The notes beneath the pieces were generated by a model. The model had not been told where the DNA came from and ran no database searches. It saw only the letters and a list, made by a program, of their open reading frames with translations. A DNA stretch of 35,798 nucleotides from Ruminococcaceae bacterium OttesenSCG-928-L11 (GTDB lineage: Bacteria; Bacillota; Clostridia; Oscillospirales; Ruminococcaceae). A program made the translations under genes and the position numbers. Below, piece after piece: positions 29,720-35,798 of the stretch; the stretch's first letter is position 1; the number at the start of each line of letters is the position of its first letter. The DNA is taken from positions 1-35,798 of the forward strand of contig JAJDGX010000014.1 of NCBI GenBank assembly GCA_030265885.1, given 5' to 3'.

Positions 29720-30712
29720 TCACAGATCCGCGGCGAAGCGGATGCCGGCGGACATTCGGGCGGTGTGGGCGATGTGCATGGCAGTCAGGGAATGCTCTAG
29801 CAGCTCCAGATGGCGCGGCCAGTCCTGTTCCCGCCAGATCTGCTCGAAGGCGCGGAATTCGCTCAGCATGCGGAAATCGGGGTTGGGGTCGGCGAATTCC
29901 CCGGTCTCGCCGTCAATCTGCCAGGAAACGGACTGACAGGCGTTGGTGGCGCCGTTGATGCGGATGAAGCCGTTTGTGCCCTGCACCAGGGTGAAGCCGG
30001 GACTCTCCGAATCCTTGGCGCCGGTGCAGACGGCCACCTTGCCGGGATAGGTCATGGCGACGGTGCCGGAGGTGTCGATGCCGTTGTGGCCGGTGTTGGC
30101 GAGATATCGCACCGAATCGGGCTTGCCGAACAGGGCCGCCGCGATGTGCAGGTTGTAGATGTTCAGGTCAAACAGCGCGCCGCCGGAACAGGCGGGGTCA
30201 AAGGCGGGGTGCACGCGGCCCTCGAGGTAATCGTCATACCGGCTGGAATACTGGGAATAGTTGCTTTGCAGCAGCTTGACATCGCGGAGGCGGGGCAAAA
30301 GCTGCCGTACCTTGGCCAGAATGGGGGAGTGGATGTTGGTGATGGCCTCCAGCAGGTAGCAGTTTTGCTGCTTTGCCAGCTGGGCCAGGTGAGCCATCTC
30401 CTCATAGGTGGAGGTCATGGGCTTTTCCAGAATGACGTGGTGGCCGGCCTCCAGCGCCTGTTTGGCGTAGGAGTAGTGAAGCTGGTTGACGATGCCGATG
30501 TAGACGAAGTCGAAATCGCCGTCGGCAAGCAGCCGACTGTAATCGGTGACGACATGGGGAATGGAAAAGGCGCGGGCGATGGCCTCGCCTTTTTGCAGGC
30601 TTTGGGGGCGCACGCAAAGCGTCGTGCAGGTGATGGAGTCGATTTCCCGGAGGGTTTCCAGGCAGGTTTGTACAATGCGGCCAGAGCCGGCAATGGCGAT
30701 TTTCACAGGCAT
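29720..30712 (-). CDS. Gfo/Idh/MocA-family NAD(P)-dependent oxidoreductase
   Basis: The 330-residue protein has an N-terminal Rossmann fold (IAIAGSGRIVQTCLETL), the family signature EKPMTS with Glu96-Lys97-Pro98, and a C-terminal alpha/beta domain (GGALFDLNIYNLHIAAALFG, where the family usually has GG..D.G.H). These enzymes oxidise or reduce sugars, inositols or trans-dihydrodiols with a nicotinamide cofactor; the substrate here is unknown. AAAGGA precedes the ATG. Located 60 bases downstream of thiE on the same strand, it could be transcribed with the thi operon or separately. Confidence 0.92.
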   Translation of the reverse strand: MPVKIAIAGSGRIVQTCLETLREIDSITCTTLCVRPQSLQKGEAIARAFSIPHVVTDYSRLLADGDFDFVYIGIVNQLHYSYAKQALEAGHHVILEKPMTSTYEEMAHLAQLAKQQNCYLLEAITNIHSPILAKVRQLLPRLRDVKLLQSNYSQYSSRYDDYLEGRVHPAFDPACSGGALFDLNIYNLHIAAALFGKPDSVRYLANTGHNGIDTSGTVAMTYPGKVAVCTGAKDSESPGFTLVQGTNGFIRINGATNACQSVSWQIDGETGEFADPNPDFRMLSEFRAFEQIWREQDWPRHLELLEHSLTAMHIAHTARMSAGIRFAADL

Positions 30713-30772
30713 TCATCCTTTCGGAAGTAGGCGCGCAGTGGGGCATTCGTCGCCTTGGATGCTACCAGTATA

Positions 30773-31453
30773 CTACATCGATGGGGCGATTTCCAGTTTT
30801 GGCGGAGAAAGAAACTGTGCCGGTCTCCCGCCCAGAAAGGCGGCCTTAATCTCCCGGGCCGCAGCGGTGATATCCCGTTGGGCCACGATGGCCGACACCA
30901 CGGCCAGACCGTCAACGCCGACCCGGGCAAACTCGCAGGCGTTTTCCCGATTGACGCCGCCGATGACCACAAGAGGCAGCGAAACAGCGGCGCGGATTTC
31001 GCTGAGAGTGGCCATGGAGGTGAGGGAAGCATCGGTTTTGGTACCGGTGGCGCACATGGCGCCGATGCCGAGGTAATCGGCGCCGGCCTCCACGGCGGCC
31101 AGAGCCTGGGGAAGAGTACCGGCGGATACGCCGAGAAGCTTGTCCGGCCCGATGAGGCGGCGCACGACCTGGGCGGGGAGGTCGCTTTGCCCGATGTGGA
31201 CACCGTCGGCATCTACGGCCAGGGCAAGATCCACCCGGTCGTTGATGATGAGGGGGACACGATGGCGACGACAGACGGCGCAGACAGCCAGGGCAGTGGC
31301 GTAACACTCTCTGGAGGAGGCGGTTTTCTCCCGCAGCTGCACGAGGGTGGCGCCGCCCCGAATGGCCAGCTCCACCGATTCCTCCACGGTGGCGGTGGTC
31401 ATCAGGGCGCTGTCGGTGACAAGGTAGAGGGTATAATCCACATTAGGCTTCAT
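30773..31453 (-). CDS. thiE: Thiamine-phosphate synthase
   Basis: The 226-residue TIM-barrel enzyme joins HMP diphosphate and thiazole phosphate to thiamine phosphate. Diagnostic segments are GATLVQLREK, LIINDRVDLALAVDADGVHIGQSDLP, GADYLGIGAMCATGTKT and VIGGV near the phosphate-binding end. The start at 31453 overlaps the end of thiM by 11 bases. It is the last gene of thiD-thiM-thiE and should be under control of the upstream TPP riboswitches. Confidence 0.96.
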   Translation of the reverse strand: MKPNVDYTLYLVTDSALMTTATVEESVELAIRGGATLVQLREKTASSRECYATALAVCAVCRRHRVPLIINDRVDLALAVDADGVHIGQSDLPAQVVRRLIGPDKLLGVSAGTLPQALAAVEAGADYLGIGAMCATGTKTDASLTSMATLSEIRAAVSLPLVVIGGVNRENACEFARVGVDGLAVVSAIVAQRDITAAAREIKAAFLGGRPAQFLSPPKLEIAPSM

Positions 31454-32261
31454 ACAGCTTGGCCCTCCCCACAAGTGTGTCGGCGGTCATGCGGCTGACG
31501 GCGTCGTGAAAGGCGACTCGAAAGCTGCCTGTGCCCTGAGCGCCGGCTTGCTCATATGCAATCTCGCCGGCGATGCCCTCGGTGAGAAGGGCGGCGATAC
31601 ACGCTGTCAGAGGAGCATCGGGAGCGGCACCGCAAAAGGATCCGATGAGGGAGGAGCACATGCAGCCTGTCCCTGTAAGCCGGGCCAGCATGGGGTGGCC
31701 GTTGGCGATGCGCCAGCCGTGGACACCGTTGCTGACAGTATCCACCGGGCCGGTGATGACCACGGTGCAGCCCAGCTTTTGGGCGGCGGCTTTGGCGACA
31801 GCCATGGCGTCACTGTCGGAGGCCAGGTCGCTGTCGGAGGCGTCCACGCCCTTGGTGCTGGATGAAAGTCCGGCCATGAAGCGGATCTCGGAGCTGTTGC
31901 CCCGCAAAACCGTGAGGGCGACAGCGTCCAGGATTTGCCGGGCGGTGTCGCCGCGCAGGGGAGAGGCACCGGCACCAACGGGATCCAGCACAACGGGAAT
32001 GCCCGCTCTGTTGGCGGCGGCTCCTGCGGCCAGCATGGCGGGGATGGTGCGTTCGTTGAGGGTGCCCATGTTCAGCACTACGGCCTGTGCCATGGCAGCG
32101 ATGTCGGCGGCCTCCGCCAAGGCATCGGCCATAATGGGAGACGCGCCGATGGCAAGGGTGATGTTGGCGCAGTCGTTTACCGTGACATAGTTGGTGATGT
32201 GATGAATCAGGGGGTTGCTTGTCCGCACGCGTTCAATCAGTGCCGCTGCTTGTGTTATCAT
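31443..32261 (-). CDS. thiM: Hydroxyethylthiazole kinase
   Basis: The 272-residue ribokinase-like enzyme phosphorylates the thiazole alcohol salvaged from thiamine breakdown. Seen are PLIHHITNYVTVNDCANITLA at the N-terminus, VVLDPVGAGAS, LRGNSSEI and the catalytic-anion hole segment LTGTGCMCSSL. Length matches ThiM. ATG 32261 overlaps the thiD stop (ATGA), and GAGGAGG precedes it, so the upstream extension of the frame is rejected. Confidence 0.96.
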   Translation of the reverse strand: MITQAAALIERVRTSNPLIHHITNYVTVNDCANITLAIGASPIMADALAEAADIAAMAQAVVLNMGTLNERTIPAMLAAGAAANRAGIPVVLDPVGAGASPLRGDTARQILDAVALTVLRGNSSEIRFMAGLSSSTKGVDASDSDLASDSDAMAVAKAAAQKLGCTVVITGPVDTVSNGVHGWRIANGHPMLARLTGTGCMCSSLIGSFCGAAPDAPLTACIAALLTEGIAGEIAYEQAGAQGTGSFRVAFHDAVSRMTADTLVGRAKLYEA

Positions 32262-33067
32262 TGGGCAGTCCTCCTCAGGCCGTATTGATACAGGTCGTAA
32301 AAATGGTGGGTGGGGCCGTTGCCTTGGCCCAGCTCCAGGGCGTGGGCGATGGCTGTGGTGACATAGGCCTTTGCCTGCTCCACAGCGGCGGGCAATTCCA
32401 GACCCAGAGCCAGATTGGACGCAATGGCCGAGGAATAGGTGCAGCCGGTGCCATGGGTGTTTTTGGTGTGGATGCGCGGGGCGGTAAAGGCGTGGAAGCG
32501 CCGGCCGTCGAACAGAATGTCGGTGGCGTTGCCGTTGCTGTGGCCGCCCTTGACCAGCACGGCCCGGCAGCCCATGCGGTGGATGCACTCGGCGGCTTGC
32601 TCCATATCGCGGTGAGAGTGGATGGCAATGCCGGCCATTTTCTCGGCCTCGGGGATATTGGGGGTAACCAGGTCGGCCAGGGGAACCACCGCGTCAATCA
32701 GGGTGTCGATGGATTCCGGCGCCATGAGAGCACAGCCGTTTTTGGCGTACATGACCGGGTCAAGGACGATGTTTTTCGGCTTCCACTGCCGCAGCCTTCC
32801 CGCCACGGCCAGCATGCCGTCGCGGCAGGATAGCATGCCGATTTTGACGGCATCCGGCGGGATGTCCTCCAGGACAGCGTCGATCTGTTTTTCGATGATA
32901 TCGGGGCGGATGTCCTGGATATCGATGACTCGATGGGTGTTTTCGGCCACGACAGAGGCGACGACTGACATTCCGAACAGGCCGTGGGCGGAAAAGGTCT
33001 TTAGGTCGGCCTGGATGCCTGCGCCGCCGCTGCAATCGGAGCCGGCAATGGTGAGTATCGTGTTCAT
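32258..33067 (-). CDS. thiD: Hydroxymethylpyrimidine/phosphomethylpyrimidine kinase
   Basis: The 269-residue ribokinase-fold enzyme phosphorylates HMP twice for thiamine synthesis. Hallmarks are LTIAGSDCSGGAGIQADLKT, KIGMLSCRDGM, LDPVMYAKNG, TPNIPEAE, ILVKGGH-like AVLVKGGHSNG and KNTHGTGCTYSSAIASNL. ATG 33067 follows GAGG at 7-bp spacing. It is the first gene of the operon behind the tandem TPP riboswitches. With ThiM and ThiE it makes a salvage set; no thiC, thiG or thiH is present in the window. Confidence 0.96.
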   Translation of the reverse strand: MNTILTIAGSDCSGGAGIQADLKTFSAHGLFGMSVVASVVAENTHRVIDIQDIRPDIIEKQIDAVLEDIPPDAVKIGMLSCRDGMLAVAGRLRQWKPKNIVLDPVMYAKNGCALMAPESIDTLIDAVVPLADLVTPNIPEAEKMAGIAIHSHRDMEQAAECIHRMGCRAVLVKGGHSNGNATDILFDGRRFHAFTAPRIHTKNTHGTGCTYSSAIASNLALGLELPAAVEQAKAYVTTAIAHALELGQGNGPTHHFYDLYQYGLRRTAQ

Positions 33068-33171
33068 GATAAACCTCATTTCTGCCAAGGCAGAAATGGC
33101 CACATCGCGCCCCGCGCCCTGGCAGGCGGGGCGTGGCCGAGACAGCCCCAACGACAGGCGGCGCTGCCCGC

Positions 33172-33208
33172 AAAAAGGCGGATGCATCCATAGAGGGACG
33201 CATCCGCC
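33172..33208 (-). terminator. Terminator of the promoter-distal (second) TPP riboswitch
   Basis: On the minus strand GGCGGATGC (33208-33200) pairs with GCATCCGCC (33185-33177), followed by five T residues (33176-33172). It lies directly after the riboswitch aptamer and before thiD, the expected expression platform. Confidence 0.92.
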
Positions 33209-33218
33209 AAGCAGATAA

Positions 33219-33319
33219 CATGCTCCCTACACCGGTGTTAGCCGACAGGTTCAAAGGGTCAGGTTTTACCTTCTCAACTCGTGTCACAAGCAGCCGCTTG
33301 TGATGGAGTCCCCCCGCAA
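33219..33319 (-). promoter_or_regulatory. TPP riboswitch, copy nearest thiD
   Basis: The minus strand carries THI-box conserved elements in order: GGGGGGACTC, a P3 extension hairpin (CACAAGC/GCTTGTG), GAGTTGAGA (usual CTGAGA), TGACCCTTTGAACCTG and GTAGGGAGCA. When thiamine diphosphate binds, the adjoining terminator is expected to form and switch off thiDME. Confidence 0.95.
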
Positions 33320-33331
33320 ACAGATTCAATT

Positions 33332-33361
33332 AAAAATGCCTTCCCGAAATAGGGAAGGCAT
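33332..33361 (-). terminator. Terminator of the promoter-proximal (first) TPP riboswitch
   Basis: On the minus strand ATGCCTTCCC and GGGAAGGCAT (10 bp, 33361-33352 with 33345-33336) enclose a 6-nt loop and run into T residues (33336-33332). Confidence 0.93.
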
Positions 33362-33382
33362 CAAACAAACGCGGTGTTCGAT

Positions 33383-33501
33383 ATGCTCCCTGCGCCGGTA
33401 TTAACCGACAGGTTCAAAGGGTCAGGTTTTAGCCTTCTCAACTCATACCGCAATTGCAGACCGCGGCGCGAACATGGTTCGCAGTGAGTCCCCCTGCATG
33501 T
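33383..33501 (-). promoter_or_regulatory. TPP riboswitch, copy nearest the promoter
   Basis: The minus strand has GGGGGACTCACTG, GAGTTGAGAAGG, TGACCCTTTGAACCTG, and GCGCAGGGAGCA, the same conserved elements as the second copy. The P3 extension is longer and differs, with two hairpins (GCGAA/TTCGC and CCGC/GCGG). It ends before its own terminator. Confidence 0.95.
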
Positions 33502-33511
33502 TACGAAAAAC

Positions 33512-33540
33512 AGTATACACGATAATTCACCCCAGTGCAA
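33512..33540 (-). promoter_or_regulatory. Promoter of the TPP riboswitch-thiDME operon
   Basis: On the minus strand TTGCAC (33540-33535) and TATACT (33517-33512) are 17 bp apart, immediately upstream of the first aptamer. Confidence 0.8.
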
Positions 33541-33580
33541 TATGGACAGAGAAAATCGTTGAAAAAATGCAAAAATCCTA

Positions 33581-33609
33581 TTGACAAGGTGCGGATCAGA
33601 CGATATAAT
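33581..33609 (+). promoter_or_regulatory. Perfect-consensus promoter of tRNA-Gln
   Basis: TTGACA (33581-33586) and TATAAT (33604-33609) with 17-bp spacing, 27 bases before the tRNA. Confidence 0.93.
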
Positions 33610-33635
33610 AATAGAGTCGTTTGCATACATGATAT

Positions 33636-33709
33636 TGCCCGATTGTGTAATGGTAGCACGACAGACTCTGACTCTGTTTGTCTGGGTTCAAATCCTAGTC
33701 GGGCAACCA
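33636..33709 (+). tRNA. tRNA-Gln (anticodon CUG)
   Basis: Acceptor stem TGCCCGA/TCGGGCA starts with U as expected for tRNA-Gln. Anticodon stem ACAGA/TCTGT encloses loop CTCTGAC with anticodon CTG at 33668-33670, decoding CAG. T-arm contains GGTTCAAATCC. The 3' CCA is encoded (33707-33709). Confidence 0.96.
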
Positions 33710-33740
33710 AAGAGAAAAACCGCATAGCTAAAGGAAATTT

Positions 33741-33774
33741 CCGCCGTTTCGATGATTGGTCGACGGCGGTTTTT
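33741..33774 (+). terminator. Terminator of tRNA-Gln
   Basis: CCGCCGT (33741-33747) pairs with ACGGCGG (33763-33769), followed by five T residues. Confidence 0.88.
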
Positions 33775-33916
33775 CCGTTGGAAGAGATTTGTGGATAAAA
33801 GATGCCCGCTGTGAATGGAAATGACTCGGTCAATCGTATTCCTTGTAGAGGCACATTTACACAGTGCAACACGCATAGCGCTTTGCACCCAACAAATGGA
33901 ACTATGAGGTGACAAC

Positions 33917-34246
33917 ATGAAAAAGGTATTTTCTGTTCTGGCAATTGCTCTGGCGATGGCATCGACAATGAACGCAACTGCGTATGCACACGGCGGCCAT
34001 GGCCACAAGAACCGGGCGAATGTTCAGCCTGCCCACGCTCTTTGCACGGTGAAGGGCTGTGAAGAAGTCGGTGCCCATCAGCACGACGGTGACTGGTATT
34101 GCAGCCAGTCCGGCCGCACCGGCGATTATGCGGTTTGCACCGTTGAAAACTGCACGGAGATTGGCTTGCACCAGCATGACGGAGTCAATTACTATTGTCA
34201 AAATCATGGCACGGGAACCGGGTGCGAAAGAGGCCGCAATCGGTAA
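33917..34246 (+). CDS. Small secreted protein with two Cys/His (HQHDG) repeats
   Basis: The 109-residue product has a Sec signal peptide with cleavage after AYA (about 24). The mature part begins HGGHGH and carries two copies of C-x4-C-x5-H-x-H-D-G-x3/4-C: Cys43, Cys48, His54, His56, Cys62 and Cys74, Cys79, His85, His87, Cys94, within ALCTVKGCEEVGAHQHDG and AVCTVENCTEIGLHQHDG. The spacing suggests a metal site (zinc-like) or a disulfide-stabilised mini-fold; this is inference. GAGGTGACAAC precedes the ATG. It is 17 bases upstream of the sigma factor gene and probably cotranscribed. I cannot name the family. Confidence 0.82.
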   Translation: MKKVFSVLAIALAMASTMNATAYAHGGHGHKNRANVQPAHALCTVKGCEEVGAHQHDGDWYCSQSGRTGDYAVCTVENCTEIGLHQHDGVNYYCQNHGTGTGCERGRNR

Positions 34247-34263
34247 ATAGAGAAGGGAAGGCC

Positions 34264-34746
34264 ATGCGAAGTGAAGCAGAGCTAAACAGGGCGCTGATGT
34301 CGTATGGCGACAAGGTAAGGCGAATCTGTTTTATGCATCTGAGCAACCGCAGTGATGTGGAGGATGTGTTTCAGGAGGTATTTCTGAAATATGCCCTTCA
34401 CGATGCGGATTTTGAAAGCGATGACCACGAGCGGGCATGGCTTTTTCGTGTTGCCATCAATGCCTGTAAGGATTTGCACAAAAGCGTTTGGCGGCGCAGA
34501 GTATCCTCCCTTGCAGACGCAGACGAAGCGCATCTGGCCATCGCGGAGGAAAACCGAGATGTGTTGGATGCTGTTTTGCGTCTGACACCGCCCAAATATC
34601 GGGATGTCATCTACCTGCATTACTACGAGGGCTACAAGGCGGCGGAAATCGCCGCAATTTTGGGGCAAAAGGAAAACACCATCTACACCTGGCTGACAAG
34701 AGCCCGGGAGCAGCTGCGTCAAACGCTGGGAGGTGAGTCGCTGTGA
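34264..34746 (+). CDS. ECF-type RNA polymerase sigma factor
   Basis: The 160-residue protein has sigma region 2 (SDVEDVFQEVFLKYALHD, then HERAWLFRVAINACKDL) and region 4 (LTPPKYRDVIYLHYYEGYKAAEIAAILGQ, then a helix with TIYTWLTRAREQLRQTL), with the short linker typical of ECF (group IV) sigma factors. AAGGGAAGG precedes the ATG. The next gene overlaps by 4 bases (GTGA) and encodes an anti-sigma-like membrane protein, so the pair is a signalling module. Target promoters are not evident in the window. Confidence 0.94.
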   Translation: MRSEAELNRALMSYGDKVRRICFMHLSNRSDVEDVFQEVFLKYALHDADFESDDHERAWLFRVAINACKDLHKSVWRRRVSSLADADEAHLAIAEENRDVLDAVLRLTPPKYRDVIYLHYYEGYKAAEIAAILGQKENTIYTWLTRAREQLRQTLGGESL

Positions 34747-35678
34747 AGAATCGAATCCAGAATGCGTTTGACGACATCCGGGCGGATGACGCCCTGCTTG
34801 CGGCAACGGCGGCTTCTCTGCGCGAGGAGCGGGCAAGGCGTGAGGGGAGACGGAATCGCACCCGGCCCCTGAGGCTTGCCGGCGCATTGGCGGCCATGCT
34901 GGTGCTGGTGGTGGGGATATTCGGGTATCGCGGTTTTTATTATACTGCGGCGGCTTATGTGAGCATCGATGTCAATCCATCACTGGAACTGACGCTGAAT
35001 CGTCTGGACAAGGTGATTGCCTCCGCTGCCTACAACGCGGATGGCGAATCCGTTTTGCAGCAGGTCGATATAACCGGCAGGCGGTATGAGGAAGCGGCAA
35101 CAATGCTGCTTGCCGAAATGGAGCGGCAGGGCTATATGGCGCAGGATGCCCTTGTCACCATGACGGTGCAGACGGCGGACAGTGAAGCGGAGCAGCGGCT
35201 ATGCAATTCACTGTTGCAGTCGGCGGGTGCACAAATCGGTGTGCAGCAGTCGACGGCAGAAATTGAGGTGTTTCCCGTCACCCAGGAGGTGCGGGAGACG
35301 GCTCGCGGCTGCCATATGAGCACGGCAAAGTATCTGGCCATACAGGAGCTGCTGGAGGTTGACGAGACCGCCACATTAGAGGAACACAGCGATTCCACCA
35401 TTCGGCAGATTCGCCAGCAAACCCAGGCGCACCGACAGGGCCAGGGTCATGAGACGGAGGCCGGCGACTCTCATGCCTCGGCCGCCGGCCAGGGCAATGG
35501 GTACCATGGCGGCCAGGTGCGTGAAGGCTCAGAGGAAGGGGATTCCCGCGATCCGACCGCCGGGCAGGGCAGTGAGCATCACGGCGAGCAGGGCCAAAGC
35601 CAAGGGCAAAGTCAGGGCCAAGGGCAAAGCCAAGGCCACAGAGAAGGCGAAGGTCATGGCTATCGTGGGGGAAGGTGA
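34743..35678 (+). CDS. RsgI-like membrane anti-sigma factor with Gln/Gly/His-rich tail
   Basis: The 311-residue product has a cytoplasmic N-terminus of about 43 residues (IQNAFDDIRADDALLAAT), expected to hold the sigma factor, one membrane helix (about 44-62), and an extracytoplasmic domain that starts with AAAYVSIDVNPSLELTLNRL and KVIASAAYNADGESVL, the hallmark of the RsgI middle domain. From about 230 to the end it is low complexity, rich in Gln, Gly, Ser, Glu and His (GQSQGQSQGQGQSQG). GTG start with GGAGGTGA upstream and a 4-base overlap with the sigma gene. In Clostridia RsgI proteins carry C-terminal sensor domains; here the tail may serve that role. Confidence 0.88.
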   Translation: MKNRIQNAFDDIRADDALLAATAASLREERARREGRRNRTRPLRLAGALAAMLVLVVGIFGYRGFYYTAAAYVSIDVNPSLELTLNRLDKVIASAAYNADGESVLQQVDITGRRYEEAATMLLAEMERQGYMAQDALVTMTVQTADSEAEQRLCNSLLQSAGAQIGVQQSTAEIEVFPVTQEVRETARGCHMSTAKYLAIQELLEVDETATLEEHSDSTIRQIRQQTQAHRQGQGHETEAGDSHASAAGQGNGYHGGQVREGSEEGDSRDPTAGQGSEHHGEQGQSQGQSQGQGQSQGHREGEGHGYRGGR

Positions 35679-35720
35679 CCGCGCCTCTCTTGGAGATATG
35701 GCAGATGGATTGTTGAATCG

Positions 35721-35764
35721 AAAGGACTCAGGACACCATAAATGGCGTTCTGAGTCCTTTTTAT
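35721..35764 (+). terminator. Terminator of the sigma/anti-sigma operon
   Basis: AAAGGACTCAG (35721-35731) pairs with CTGAGTCCTTT (35750-35760); the loop side continues pairing around CCAT/ATGG. T residues follow to 35762. Confidence 0.9.
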
Positions 35765-35798
35765 TATGAACCGAAAGGGCCTGATACTCCGCCCTTTG

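Noticed and set aside
32262-32588. Longer N-terminus for thiM
   Set aside because: The extra frame overlaps thiD completely, is Pro/Arg/His-rich, and the canonical ATG 32261 has GAGGAGG and an ATGA overlap with thiD.

Overview
The window looks like a chromosomal segment of a Gram-positive anaerobe of the class Clostridia. An Oscillospiraceae/Ruminococcaceae-type gut organism is my guess: GC is moderately high, ribosome binding sites are strong AGGAGG-type, there are many GTG and TTG starts, TTGACA-TATAAT promoters, lipobox lipoproteins, YesM/YesN-type regulators, an RsgI-like anti-sigma factor and a D-lactate dehydrogenase. No phage, IS element, CRISPR array or rRNA was seen. Two tRNA genes are present: Leu(CAA) and Gln(CUG).

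Left part (1-7.9 kb). A peptide-type ABC importer operon on the minus strand (binding protein, then a permease cut by the window edge) is preceded by a long structured leader. Next come a HAD-IIA phosphatase whose promoter carries a perfect 20-bp palindrome, a 3-methyladenine DNA glycosylase, and a D-lactate dehydrogenase. A three-gene minus-strand unit then encodes a SARP-like regulator with a degenerate GGDEF domain and two small proteins that share an unrecognised NATWQG domain.

Middle part (8-25.9 kb). A seven-gene plus-strand operon encodes an exported transglutaminase-like protein, a PilC/GspF membrane platform, four small membrane-anchored pilin-like proteins and a PilT-type ATPase. 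This is a reduced type IV pilus/type II secretion-like system. Convergent to it lies a four-gene sensory operon: two dissimilar solute-binding proteins, a YesN-like response regulator and a YesM-like histidine kinase. Then come a lipoprotein, an 889-residue surface protein, a small protein with an internal helical duplication, tRNA-Leu, a metallophosphoesterase and a lipoprotein with 99-bp tandem repeats.

Right part (26-35.8 kb). A MutS2-type ATPase without a Smr domain lies behind a leader with a consensus promoter, a possible 11-codon leader peptide, a folded core and two terminators. I read this as a possible ribosome-controlled attenuator and rate it the most interesting item. An HD-domain protein, a GNAT acetyltransferase and a Gfo/Idh/MocA oxidoreductase follow. 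The operon thiD-thiM-thiE sits behind two complete TPP riboswitches in tandem, each with its own terminator. After tRNA-Gln, the window ends with a secreted Cys/His-repeat protein, an ECF-type sigma factor and an RsgI-like anti-sigma factor with a Gln/Gly/His-rich tail.

All functions are read from motifs and context by eye; no database search was possible. Where the sequence favours an internal start with a good ribosome binding site, that start is used and the choice is stated.
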